Assembly: GCF_000003815.2 (NCBI RefSeq)
Contig: NC_049984.1
Location: 20,836,829 to 20,900,828 of the forward strand
Source: Branchiostoma floridae
Taxonomy: Eukaryota; Chordata; Leptocardii; Amphioxiformes; Branchiostomatidae
DNA: 64,000 nucleotides
Reading direction: 5' to 3'
Made by a program: the position numbers and the translations under genes. Below are positions 34,620 through 45,658 of this stretch, in pieces; the stretch's first letter is position 1; each line of letters opens with the position of its first letter. The notes under the pieces are model-generated. The model ran no database searches and had not been told where the DNA came from. It saw nothing but the letters and a program-made list of their open reading frames with translations.

Positions 34620-35273
34620 TTTCTAATGCGATTTTGATGTGTTAACGGTGCTGTGGAATATTGTGAACTTGTTGTGACGGACTTGTCGGAAAGACATGTA
34701 GGGACAACAGCCGCACAACAGATGATTAGTCTGTTTTAAACAAGAACAACGAAACAACAACAACAACAATGGCCATGGGATGGTGGTTTTATATGCGATT
34801 TTAATGTGTTAACGATGCTGTGGAATATTGTGAACTTGTTGTCACGGACTTGTCGGAAAGACATGTAGGGATGACAGCCGCACAACAGATGATTAGTCTG
34901 TATTAAACAAGGACAACAAATCAACAACAACAATGGCCATGGGATGGTGGTTTTATATGCGATTTTGATGTGTTAACGATACTGTGGAATATGTGAACTT
35001 GTTGTGACGGACTTGTCGGAAAGACATGTAGGGACGACAGCCGCACAACAGATGATTAGTCTGTATTAAACAAGGACAACAAATCAACAACAACAATGGC
35101 CATGGGATGGTGGTTTTATATGCGATTTTGATGTGTTAACGATACTGTGGAATATGTAAACTTGCTGTGACGGACTTGTCGGAAAGACATGTAGGGACGA
35201 CAGCCGCACAACAGATGATTAGTCTTTTAATTAGGACAACAAAACAACAATGGGCTGGTGGTTTTGTATGCGA
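34620..35273 (+). repeat. 164-bp satellite, left part
   Basis: About four units begin with GATGTGTTAACGATGCTGTGG, at about 34636, 34803, 34967 and 35130. Each carries GACGGACTTGTCGGAAAGAC and GCCGCACAACAGATGATTAG. The array breaks off at GTATGCGA (35273), where a LINE is inserted, and resumes at 39997. Confidence 0.9.
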
Positions 35274-35873
35274 ATTATGTGCGCATGCGTGAAGAGAGAA
35301 GACATGTCTCAACTTGCTCCCGTTCCCAATCCAGTCAATACTGGTTTTTAACTTTAGTTCTATGTGTTTTTAGCTCGTGGCTATTTAGTTTTTAGCTGTG
35401 TAAAGAGTTAGTTCGTCTCTGGAGTAGTTTTTAGCAGATTTTTTTAGGGCTCCAGGCGTATTTTTGAGGAATTTTAGAGGAGACCGCGTGGTGTCCTGTT
35501 CGGCGCCATATTGAAAAATTTTAGTCGTCGAGCCTTTCTCCACTCTAGTGTCAGTGCTATTGTCTCTTGACGGGGTGAACTAGCAGTTTTTCGGACTAAA
35601 CGAGTAGGCCCAGCATCGAGTCAGGATTTCGCGGTTGACGAGTCCCAGTTCCACGTAGGAGGCACCGGGAACCGCGGTGGGGACTCGTACCCCCTCCCCG
35701 GCGAGTCACAACGAGCGTTAGGAGAACAGCTTCCCCGGCAGGAACCGCCGTGTGCCACAGTGTCGNNNNNNNNNNNNNNNNNNNNNNNNNNNNNNNNNNN
35801 NNNNNNNNNNNNNNNNNNNNNNNNNNNNNNNNNNNNNNNNNNNNNNNNNNNNNNNNNNNNNNNNNAGTAAAGG

Positions 35874-37019
35874 ATGCCAACAACGAGGCTCCAGGGAAAG
35901 AGGTCGGCTTCCGACCGCACGGCCGCAAACGGGTCGTCGGAGGCGTCAACAAGCCTCACTAGCCGTCAAAGAAATAAGAAAAGAGTAGCACAGCCTAAAG
36001 AAAATGTAGAGCACAAAACCTACCAGAGTAGGCAGGAAGCAGTGGTTGACGTGCAAAAGAGTCAAGCGGGTATTATATGTGGTAACCATGGCAAATTGTC
36101 AGAACGGAAACAAGGTAAGCGAGTTCCCTTACCTGAGGTTCCGGAAATTGAGACAGAGGAAGCAAATAATGCCAGTGATTCATGTTTCTGTGGTAGCGAG
36201 CATATAGAAGGAGGACAGTGGATTTACTGTGATTCGTGTAGTTTCTGGTGGCACAGTTCTTGTGCTAAATTGTCAGATAGCACTGTTTCCTTTCTTGCCA
36301 AAAATAGTCTAGATTTCACTTGTGCAGCGTGTATTATGGGTGATATGGATGCAAAAGTAAGAAACAAAAGGGATGTAAACAAGGATCGCATAGTGGAGTC
36401 GGTAGTAGGCACTTTAAGGGATGTCACTAGGAAGTTAGACGAGCTGTTGGGGGATGTCACTACAGAACCTGAAGTAGAGGTTGGAAGGGATGAGGGTACT
36501 GTGTCCTCAAATGTCAACACGACGACAGAAGAGGATGCAGTAGCTACCATGGTGGGAGACTACATCAGTAATGTTAGGAGGGAAGCCAGTGTGGCAAGTC
36601 ATAACGGTGGAAGGAGGGACGAAAGTATAGTTACAGTAGAGGATTACATTGAAACAGTACGTAGAAAAAACAACATAATCTTACACAATGTTCCTGAGTC
36701 GTCGACTGACGACCACGACACAGTCTTTACTCAGAATGTGGCTAGGGAACTGGGTATTGAAAACTTGTTGATCCAGAAAACCACGAGATTAGGTAAGGTA
36801 ACTCCCGGCAAAAACCGGCTGTTGCTTGTATCTCTAAACGATCCATCTGACAGATACCACTTGTTGAAAGGGGCCAAGCTGCTTAACAACAGCAGTAGCT
36901 TTAAGAACATTTTCATTGCACCAGACTTGACTAGGAAGGAAAGGGAAATCAGCCGTAGGCAGCGTGAGGAAAAGCGCCAGTGTGGTTTGGTAGGGGAGAA
37001 CAATAGAAATAGAATATGA
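35874..37019 (+). CDS. LINE ORF1 with PHD finger
   Basis: 381 residues from ATG 35874. The N-terminus is basic. A PHD-type finger follows at about residues 103-152: C-F-C, then YCDSCSFWWHSSCAKLSD and CAAC, fitting Cys4-His-Cys3. Next come an acidic linker and a region with ETVRRKNNIILHNVPES, a block common in LINE ORF1 and ORF2 linkers (RRM-like). PHD fingers are known in CR1-group ORF1 proteins, where they may bind RNA, DNA or histone tails. The frame ends with TGA at 37017, and the same frame continues directly into ORF2, separated only by this codon. Confidence 0.85.
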   Translation: MPTTRLQGKRSASDRTAANGSSEASTSLTSRQRNKKRVAQPKENVEHKTYQSRQEAVVDVQKSQAGIICGNHGKLSERKQGKRVPLPEVPEIETEEANNASDSCFCGSEHIEGGQWIYCDSCSFWWHSSCAKLSDSTVSFLAKNSLDFTCAACIMGDMDAKVRNKRDVNKDRIVESVVGTLRDVTRKLDELLGDVTTEPEVEVGRDEGTVSSNVNTTTEEDAVATMVGDYISNVRREASVASHNGGRRDESIVTVEDYIETVRRKNNIILHNVPESSTDDHDTVFTQNVARELGIENLLIQKTTRLGKVTPGKNRLLLVSLNDPSDRYHLLKGAKLLNNSSSFKNIFIAPDLTRKEREISRRQREEKRQCGLVGENNRNRI

Positions 37020-39926
37020 CAGGCAGACGAGGATGGGCACAACACTACACAGGATGGGGGGGAACCCTTCTATTGTAATGACAGGCCATTGTCACTATTA
37101 TACACAAACTCTGACCAATTTCCCAACAAGCGGGAGGAATTGATGTTTTCTATAGCAAATGACCCACCAGATTTGATTGTTTTGACTGAAGTAATTCCGA
37201 AGGCTCAAGTTAACCCACTCAGAATGTGTACAATAGCTCTGGATGGGTACGAGATTTACACAAATTTTGATCCTGACGAGCTAAATCTTGGACCCAGTGG
37301 GACCAGGGGCATAGCTATATATTTCAAGAAATCACTCAGCTTACAGGTGAGGGTACTCGACTATGGCTCTGTGGGATTCCATGAACAGTTATTTCTGAAC
37401 TTTGGGTTGGGAAATCAGGTCTCCTTAATTGTAGGATGTGTGTATAGGAGCCCATCCTCTGAGCCAGTAGATAGCACTACCAAACTCTGCAACTTACTGT
37501 CTAGGGTGTGTAAGGAGAACGCCAAGCATGTTGTTATTACTGGGGATTTTAACATAAAGGAGATTGATTGGTGTAGTGGGATGTCGACAGTGGGTACAGG
37601 TCACCATGGTCAGTTGTTACTGGATTGTCTGAATGACAACTTCCTCACACAACATGTCATGGAACCCACTAGACACAGGCTAAACCAGCAACCTTCAGTC
37701 TTAGACCTGGTAATTACAAATGAAGTCATGACTATAGGTAATCTTCAGTATGCACCCGGGCTGGGGAGAGGGGATCATTGCTGCTTAACTTTTTCCATAG
37801 ACTGTGTGTTGGACAAAACCACAGAGTCTTTGCCAAGACGAAACTTTGGGAAAGGCAACTATGGGAAGGCAAAGGAGGACCTCAGCAAAGTAGATTGGGA
37901 CGAAATGCTGGGGGATCTGGATGTGACAGGAGCATGGTCTCAGTTCTGTGGTATCGTTGAGAAGGTTGTAGATGACTGCATACCTTTGACGAAACCCAAA
38001 CAGAAACCAAACAAGCTGTACATGAATAGACAGGCAATGAGGGCTAGAAAGAAAAAAAGTAGGGCATGGTCTAAGTGGGCAAAGTCTGGTAAAGTTTATG
38101 ACTACGTGAGGTATGCTAAGGCAAGGAACTATTTGAGGTCTTTGACAAGACAACTATGTAGTTCGTACGAACGAAAGCTAGTTAAGGATTTGAAAAGTAA
38201 TCCCAAAGTGTTCTGGCGGTATGCAAAATCTCGTATGAGTACCAGACCCAAGATAGCTAGTCTTGTTCAGCCTGATGGCAATATAGCAGAGTCAGACTAC
38301 GACAAAGCAGATGTGTTAAATAAATACTTTGCCAGTGTGTTCACTAATGAGGACATGGCCAATATTCCCAGTATGAGTACCAAACCAGGAGTTCAAACCC
38401 TTGACAGGATTATGACCAGTCAGGAAATAGTTAGGGATAAACTTGCCAACTTAAACCCTGCCAAGTCGGCGGGTCCAGATGATTTGCACCCAAGTCTTTT
38501 GAAGGAACTAGCTGACCAGTTAGCTTACCCGCTTACACAAATATTCAATAAATCACTAAGTGTTGGGAAACTACCTAGCAANNNNNNNNNNNNNNNNNNN
38601 NNNNNNNNNNNNNNNNNNNNNNNNNNNNNNNNNNNNNNNNNNNNNNNNNNNNNNNNNNNNNNNNNNNNNNNNNNNNNNNNNNNNNNNNNNNNNNNNNNNN
38701 NNNNNNNNNNNNNNNNNNNNNNNNNNNNNNNNNNNNNNNNNNNNNNNNNNNNNNNNNNNNNNNNNNNNNNNNNNNNNNNNNNNNNNNNNNNNNNNNNNNN
38801 NNNNNNNNNNNNNNNNNNNNNNNNNNNNNNNNNNNNNNNNNNNNNNNNNNNNNNNNNNNNNNNNNNNNNNNNNNNNNNNNNNNNNNNNNNNNNNNNNNNN
38901 NNNNNNNNNNNNNNNNNNNNNNNNNNNNNNNNNNNNNNNNNNNNNNNNNNNNNNNNNNNACACCAAAGAAGACAGAGGGGTGTGATAAATGGTTCACAGT
39001 CTCCCTGGTGTGAAGTTACAAGTGGCATTCCGCAGGGTAGTGTACTTGGGCCGACTCTATTTGTTGTCTATATAAATGACTTGCCCGATGTGATAACAAG
39101 CACAGTTAAGATTTTTGCAGATGATAGTAAAATTTACCGACCCATCTGTTCACATGCTGACCAGGTGGCTTTACAGCGTGACTTATGTGCGGTGGAGCAC
39201 TGGTCAGAAATCTGGCAGTTACCCTTTAACGCTGGCAAGTGTAAGATTTTACATCTTGGAAGTAAGAACCAGAGGGCTAAGTACACACTAGGTGGTCATG
39301 AGCTAGAGCAAACTAGAGTTGAGAAAGATCTAGGTTTGGCAGTGGATGATCAGCTTAAGTTTCATGTTAATACTGCAGCAGCAGCTCTGAAGGGTAACCA
39401 GGTTTTAGGGCTAGTGAAGAGAGCGTTTACCAATTTAGATGAAAGTTCAGTACCCATTTTGTATAAATGTATGGTCAGGCCACACCTGGAATATGCAAAT
39501 GTGGTCTGGGGTCCCCATTTTAGTACTGACCAAAAGATTATAGAGAGAGTCCAGCATAGGGCAACAAGACTGGTTCCCTCGCTGAAAGGGATGCCGTATA
39601 GTTCCAGACTCAGAAAGTTAAAACTACCAACTCTCAAGTACAGAAGGGAAAGGGGCGATATGATTCAGCTCTATAAGATCATGACCAAAAAAGAGCGAAT
39701 CGACCCCGAGAGCTTCTTTGAGCTAGCAAACCTCGACAAAACAAGGGGTCACTGCTTCAAGATTAAAGTGCCACTAGCCAGATCTAATGTGCGACGCCAG
39801 TCGTTCTCCACAAGGACAGTTCGATTGTGGAATTCTTTGCCCGAGGAAGTGGTAACAGCAAACAGTGTGAACGCTTTTAAAACAATGCTGGACAAGTTCT
39901 GGGAGCATAAGAGATACAAGGAATGA
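37020..39926 (+). CDS. LINE ORF2: APE endonuclease and reverse transcriptase
   Basis: The frame runs from just after the TGA to 39926. No ATG occurs near its start; the first conserved block is SLLYTNSDQF at about 37092. Endonuclease signatures in order are YTNSDQF (N), VLTEV (E), ITGDFNI (D-x-N), SVLDLVIT and GRGDHCCL (DH). RT signatures are SAGPDDLHPSLLKE, then after the gap SGIPQGSVLGPTLF-VVYINDLP, and the catalytic box FADDS, followed by the C-terminal WNSLPEEVV block. Apart from a 378-N gap within the RT, the frame is open throughout, and all visible catalytic residues are in place. The product copies its own RNA at a nicked target. Confidence 0.88.
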   Translation, partial: QADEDGHNTTQDGGEPFYCNDRPLSLLYTNSDQFPNKREELMFSIANDPPDLIVLTEVIPKAQVNPLRMCTIALDGYEIYTNFDPDELNLGPSGTRGIAIYFKKSLSLQVRVLDYGSVGFHEQLFLNFGLGNQVSLIVGCVYRSPSSEPVDSTTKLCNLLSRVCKENAKHVVITGDFNIKEIDWCSGMSTVGTGHHGQLLLDCLNDNFLTQHVMEPTRHRLNQQPSVLDLVITNEVMTIGNLQYAPGLGRGDHCCLTFSIDCVLDKTTESLPRRNFGKGNYGKAKEDLSKVDWDEMLGDLDVTGAWSQFCGIVEKVVDDCIPLTKPKQKPNKLYMNRQAMRARKKKSRAWSKWAKSGKVYDYVRYAKARNYLRSLTRQLCSSYERKLVKDLKSNPKVFWRYAKSRMSTRPKIASLVQPDGNIAESDYDKADVLNKYFASVFTNEDMANIPSMSTKPGVQTLDRIMTSQEIVRDKLANLNPAKSAGPDDLHPSLLKELADQLAYPLTQIFNKSLSVGKLPSXXXXXXXXXXXXXXXXXXXXXXXXXXXXXXXXXXXXXXXXXXXXXXXXXXXXXXXXXXXXXXXXXXXXXXXXXXXXXXXXXXXXXXXXXXXXXXXXXXXXXXXXXXXXXXXXXXXXXXXXXXXXXXXHQRRQRGVINGSQSPWCEVTSGIPQGSVLGPTLFVVYINDLPDVITSTVKIFADDSKIYRPICSHADQVALQRDLCAVEHWSEIWQLPFNAGKCKILHLGSKNQRAKYTLGGHELEQTRVEKDLGLAVDDQLKFHVNTAAAALKGNQVLGLVKRAFTNLDESSVPILYKCMVRPHLEYANVVWGPHFSTDQKIIERVQHRATRLVPSLKGMPYSSRLRKLKLPTLKYRRERGDMIQLYKIMTKKERIDPESFFELANLDKTRGHCFKIKVPLARSNVRRQSFSTRTVRLWNSLPEEVVTANSVNAFKTMLDKFWEHKRYKE

Positions 39927-39996
39927 AGATCTAGAGGTTGTGCCAACAGGCGGGAGCCTTACTACAACGAAGTATCCTCAAGGTATCCTCAAGGTA

Positions 39997-40738
39997 TTTT
40001 GATGTGTTAACGATGCTGTGGCGCACAACAATGGATGACTAGTTTTAAACAAGGTCAACAAAACAACAACAATGTGATGGTGGTTTTTATGCGATTTTGA
40101 TGTGTTAACGATGATGTGAACTTGTTGTCACGGACTTGTCGGAAAGACATGTAGGGACGACAGCCGCACAACAGATGATTAGTCTGTTATAAACAAGGAC
40201 AACAAAACAACAATAATGTGATGGTGGTTTTTATGCGATTTTGATGTGTTAACGATGATGTGAACTTGTTGTCACGGACTTGTCGGAAAGACATGTAGGG
40301 ACGACAGCCGCACAACAGATGATTAGTCTGTTTTAAACAAGGACAACAAAACAACAATAATGTGATGGTGGATTTATGCGATTTTGATGTGTTAACGATC
40401 TGTGGAATATTGTGAACTTGTTGTGACGGACTTGTCGGAAAAACATGTAGGGACGACAGCCGCACAACAGATGATTAGTCTTTAATTAGGACAACAAAAC
40501 AACAATGGGCTGGTGGTTTTGTATGCGATTTTGATGTGTTAACGATGCTGTGGCGCACAACAATGGATGACTAGTTTTGTATGCGATTTTGATGTGTTAA
40601 CGATGCTGTGGAATGTTGTGAACTTGTTGTCACGGACTTGTCGGAAAGACATGTAGGGATGACAGCCGCACAACAGATGATTAGTCTGTATTAAACAAGG
40701 ACAACAAATCAACAACAACAATGGCCATGGGATGGTGG
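39997..40738 (+). repeat. 164-bp satellite, right part
   Basis: The same monomers as 34620-35273 resume immediately after the LINE and run into an N gap at 40739. Several units are shortened, for example those with GATGCTGTGGCGCACAACAA at about 40010 and 40546. Confidence 0.9.
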
Positions 40739-40838
40739 NNNNNNNNNNNNNNNNNNNNNNNNNNNNNNNNNNNNNNNNNNNNNNNNNNNNNNNNNNNNNN
40801 NNNNNNNNNNNNNNNNNNNNNNNNNNNNNNNNNNNNNN

Positions 40839-42720
40839 TTGACCTTCGGTTCGGAAATTGAAAATCTCCAACAAAATCTAAAAGACCCGTAATTTAAATC
40901 GCCTCTAAGATCGAAATTGCTACTCTCCCAGCAGAGGTTAGGCTCCGGATATTTTTTAACGTTTTTAGTCGTTTTTATCGGGCTTTCTATTTTGTATCTT
41001 ATCTTGCTGTGTCAAAACCTGGCTGGAATACCTGACAAGCCCATCCTGCTTAATGGGAATACTAGTGGAAAATGAAAAAGTGTGGCAATGAAAAAGCATT
41101 GCCATGGCGACGGTAATATTGTTTGATTTATATACATTGTATCTTGATAGAGATGATTGAGGAATTGTATGCTTGGTAAGTCATGATGATGTTCCGGGCT
41201 GTATGTGCTAGTGTCTTAGTGTCGCGATACGTTGGCTTAATGTGCTGTGTAGTATGATGTTGTTGATACACAAGTTAAATATTACCATAAAGAAATATCA
41301 ATACAATTAAACGACGTTGAAATTAAAAAGATTATTTCAAGCATGTTACATGTTACATTGATATTGTGCAATAATCTGCGCCTGGCCAGATAAGTGTTGG
41401 ATTTCGGGTAATCCATTTTATGGCAGCGGTTTCAAGGAATCAAGGCATCTGGCCAATGCTGCAATGTTGATGTAGGTATATGAATAAGCCATTGTATAAC
41501 ATCTGCTCAAAGATCAAGAGCTGAACGACCTTCTGTGACATACAGGGAGATAGAGAGATACAACCAAGTTACGGTAGGTTGGTTCTTTTGGTTAAAAACT
41601 TCTCGGTTCAGTTGAAATACGGGTCAAAGATATGTGCGTTTCGTGGATCTTTTTCCCTGGGAGCCAGCCGGGATCGAGCCTGGTTATCACACCGCAGCCC
41701 AATCTCAATATCTATCGTGCAGGGGTCTGGCAGGATGACTGTAGAAAGGCTCTCCAAGGCCCTTGCTCAGAGGGAAGAGAACCTATAGGATTGATGACCA
41801 CCCCAGGTAGCCAGCTACAACACACCACAGTTTGTCAGCAGGCTATTGCAGTAGCGAATCAGGGACTAGATAGGGCTCAAGGGTGTATTGAGCTATTTTT
41901 CAAAATAACAACAGAACTTTGTAAGGTCCACCTGCCCTTTCCCCGAAAAGCGTAGCGACAACTCCTTCCGGCTTAAACTCCCCCGGAGCGCTAATGTGAG
42001 ATCGGCGGGCTGATCTGCCTTGGTAAGGGCTGGGGGAACATAGTTTATATATATGAGGTAAATTTGGGCCCCTCGATATGTCGACACAAATCTAAATCCG
42101 AACAGAGGACAGATGGACAAGGAATTGAGTACTATCCTGAGATGCTTGCGAGAGGAAGGGTCTAAATACAGAGCACACCATATGCTCTCACTNNNNNNNN
42201 NNNNNNNNNNNNNNNNNNNNNNNNNNNNNNNNNNNNNNNNNNNNNNNNNNNNNNNNNNNNNNNNNNNNNNNNNNNNNNNNNNNNNNNNNNNNNNNNNNNN
42301 NNAGTCATACACTTGGTCAACTTTGCCACTGTTCAGCCCTTGGGAATTGGCCCGGATATATCGTATTCTCATTAATTCTGGAATTGACCTCCTATTTTGC
42401 ATAATTTGTATTTCATTTTGTACAACATTGTCTAAGCTACATACAGACCAAAAATCATGAAAATCCGTTATTTCTTTCTTGAGTAATCGTCTTCGGAAAG
42501 TTTTGACAAAAATTACTTGCAATTTCAACACAAATCGCTGGGGGCCCAAACGTATGCCCTTCTTTCCTAGCACAAGAGCTATCTACCAACCATCAATCGT
42601 AACCACGGCTTATTCAGAACACGAGATATAAAAAGATTAAGTTCCGCTGCAGTTCCAAGCGAAGCCGTTAGGGGCCGAAGATGTAATTATACCTAGGTGT
42701 TACGTTAACAACTGGGCTGA
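40839..42720. other. Non-coding region with dispersed repeat pieces
   Basis: No recognised gene. An open stretch around 41800-41955 has no known domain. At 42470-42720 a minus-strand copy of the dispersed repeat with CCCCTAACGGC / CTCGTGTTCTGAAT is seen, related to 11400-11735. The N gap at 42193-42302 interrupts it. Confidence 0.45.
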
Positions 42721-43260
42721 AGTGGGGTATTCATGTTAACAAAATAACAACCAAGGCTAAACAGACATTGGGAGCTGATCAAACGTAACTTGTGGGCATG
42801 CCCAGCCAGGGTAAAATCACTTGCATACACGTCACTGGTAAAGACCTATCCTTGAATATGCTGCAACAGTATGGGATCCGTATACAAACAAAGACAAAGA
42901 TAAACTTGAAAGGGTACAGAATTCCAGATTCTGTACAAACAACTACAACATGGATGCTAGTGTTACCAAAATGAAAACAGATCTACAGTGGAGCTGGTGG
43001 ACGTACCGACTGATAAGTATCTAATACCAGCTCAAAAAAGAACAAGAAACAGTCATGCCTTCAGGTACCAGAGATTCCAACCTAGGATCGATGTGTTCAA
43101 AAATTCGTATTTTCCCAGAACTATCGTAGATTGGAATTTTTATATCACCAAGCACACTAGGGGCATCTTCTCTGGATAGTTTTAAAGGACGCTTGCAGAT
43201 AGATGTGCAAAAGTTAGGTGTGACGGATCGTTCAGTGTAATATAACCAGCTGCTGCCGCA
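42720..43260 (+). pseudogene. LINE C-terminal tail with frameshifts and 3' UTR
   Basis: Decayed coding pieces include IHVNKITTKAKQTLG, then after a shift VELVDVPTDKYLIPAQKRTR and HAFRYQRFQPRIDVFKNSYF, the standard tail of a CR1/Jockey-type ORF2. Stops and frame changes occur near 42790 and 42975. The 3' UTR carries GTGTTACGCCGAATGGCGGT-TATAC, and a related copy of that motif occurs at 55948-55975. Confidence 0.75.
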
Positions 43261-44456
43261 CCGCGTGCCTGCGAAGTTGGTGTGTTACGCCGAATGGCGG
43301 TTATACTGGCTATATAGATACAGATACAGAACTATTTCCGTTTTTGTCACACCCCACCAACACACCAAAATTATTCACCATTCAGCAACAGTTCTTAAGT
43401 TATCTTGAGTTGACACAATCACAGACATACATACACAGGTGAAAATATTACACCCATAAATATTTCAAAGGGTAATAAAGCTGCTTGTCGCCATGTAAAC
43501 AACACGTTTCGTAGCATGAACATGAACATACTATTACCCAGTATTTGTGTCTTATTTATTATATTTCAGCCATACCATAGGTATGGTGAAATATATTGTA
43601 TTCGTAATGTTTCTTTCTTTCTTTCTTTCTTTCTCCTGTCAAATCTTCGGAACACGGTATCTCCGTTGTTCCTAAACGGATTGACTTGAAATTTGGCACA
43701 AGGGTAGAGTGGGCCAATACCCCCAGACGTTTTTTTCATTTTTTTTCATATCTGCCTTTAAAATGATTTTATTAAGGTTTTTTGGTCATCTTAAGACCAA
43801 AACTGTATATTTGGGCCCCCTGTACCCTGGTATTATAACCGAATGAGCTGAAATTTGTCACAGATGTGCCTTGATAATTCCCCCATATAAATTCAATACC
43901 ACTTTTGATGTACAGTATAACGAAATGCTTATTTTTGCGATTTTTTTGTCATTTTTTGACCAAAAAAGGACACTTTTGGCTCCTGTACCTTGGTTTTAGA
44001 ACCGGATGACCTGAAATTTAGTATAGGAGTGCCCTAGACATATGCGCACATGGATTCATTAACAGTTGAGGCATACAGTACAACAAAATGCTTAATTTTG
44101 CGATTATTTGGCCATTTTATGACCAAATTTGTACACTTTTGGCTCTTGTGCTCTGCTCTTCTGCTCAAATGACCTAAATTTTGGTCAAAGGGTGCACTAG
44201 ATATTTATTCAAATGACACATGTATAATTTTTGTCATAGACTACGTCAAAATGATAGATTTGGGGATTTTTTTGTCATTTTCCAATAGCCACAAGGGTCA
44301 ATGACCTTAAGGTCGTTGACCCCAGCTGCAGATTGCTCCTTCTGGCATATATGTCTATTTAATCTAATTAGATAGGTAACCAATCACTTAGCCTGAATCT
44401 ATATCCTAAAGAGGGGGGGGGGGGGTGACAGCCAATCAGCGAGTCCGGTGTTATCT

Positions 44457-45130
44457 GGAAGAGTCCATTCTTACACGGAGGGGTTCATTTTTTTTTTAAA
44501 TTCATCCTCGGACTGGTGAAGTCTTTCAGTGGGTGTATTTTTGGACCGGTCTATTTTGCCGTTATACCGAACGTGTGCTGGAAGAGTCTATTCTCGCACG
44601 GAGGGGTGATTTTTTTAAATTCATATTTTGGACTTTGGTGACTTCTAGTTTGTCAAAGTCTTTNNNNNNNNNNNNNNNNNNNNNNNNNNNNNNNNNNNNN
44701 NNNNNNNNNNNNNNNNNNNNNNNNNNNNNNNNNNNNNNNNNNNNNNNNNNNNNNNNNNNNNNNNNNNNNNNNNNNNNNNNNNNNNNNNNNNNNNNNNNNN
44801 NNNNNNNNNNNNNNNNNNNNNNNNNNNNNNNNNNNNNNNNNNNNNNNNNATGGAAGAGTCCATTTTTTGCACACGGAAGGGGGATTTTCTCAAATTCAGT
44901 TTGACGGGGTGATGATTCAAAATTCAATTTTTAGTGGAAGTGTTTTTAGACTGGTCTATTATACCTTTTCATGCACTGGGACCTTTTTTGCTAAATTCAA
45001 TTTTGGATTTGGTTTCTTATTCAAAAGGCCAAGGTTTCAGTGGGAGTATTTCTGGACTGGTCTATTGTGCAAATTCACATAGGGTGCACTGGAGTCCATT
45101 CTTGAACGGGGGAATTTTGTAAGATTCATT
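44457..45130 (+). repeat. About 120-bp tandem units inside the left arm
   Basis: GGAAGAGTCCATTCTTACAC-type starts recur at about 44457, 44579 and 44851, and in degenerate form at about 45090. TTTTTGGACTGGTCTATTTTGC recurs between them. The mirrored units lie at about 47905-48540 in the right arm. Confidence 0.8.
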
Positions 45131-45564
45131 TTTGGGTTAAACCGTCATTAGTAAAAGTGATTTTTCAAATGGGTGATTTTGAAATAGTCTATTGTTGCAT
45201 GGGAAGGGAGATGGCTGAAATATGCTGTATTTGCTCTCAAGCAAATGTCGGCCTTTCTAGTTACCTTAATATCTTTTCTGCAAGAAATAGAAAGTTTCTG
45301 TTTCAGTTTAATAAAAAAAACTGCTTTGATGGTGAACCCTTGCGGGTCTTTTACGTGATCTAATACTATGATGATTCTTACGTTTGAGTCCCGCGAGCAC
45401 GCACTGACATGTACCTGTAAGTAGTGCGTGCTCGGAGTCATGTTTGAACCCCGTTTGAGCGTGCGTGCTCCGAGTCACGTGATCTTCGTTTTGCGAACAA
45501 TAGACAAGCGTCCGGGGGTACTCTGACCCAGTTCTCCCGCCTGATACACACAAAATGCCGCTAG

Positions 45565-45658
45565 TCTAAGAAGAGTTTTTCCCGAGGATAATGTTGGTGC
45601 ACGTAGCCGGGCCAGTAGTTTCGCCTCAAGGTATCTGGAAGACGAGGAACCACCCCAG
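45565..45658 (+). CDS. Candidate exon inside the inverted-repeat loop
   Basis: An AG acceptor (GCTAG or CTAAG) precedes the open segment LRRVFPEDNVGARSRASSFA plus SRYLEDEEPPQ, ending in CAG before the donor GTTAGT (phase 0). Codon content looks like real coding sequence and the donor is good. The next plus-strand exon candidate (49780) also begins in phase 0, so they could be joined. There is an in-frame stop just upstream and no ATG, so this is not a first coding exon. Protein not recognised. Confidence 0.4.

Larger units (their letters stand above)
35274..39996 (+). mobile_element. Near-complete CR1-like LINE inserted in the 164-bp satellite
   Basis: The left boundary follows ...TTTTGTATGCGA and the right boundary precedes TTTTGATGTGTTAACG. 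An uninterrupted monomer at 40513-40545 reads across this point, so both ends are exact. The element has about 600 bp of 5' UTR, a PHD-finger ORF1, an endonuclease/RT ORF2 and a short tail of repeated AAGGTATCCTC. No obvious target duplication is seen. Two N gaps (35766-35865 and 38582-38959) hide parts. This is the youngest-looking autonomous element in the window. Confidence 0.9.
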
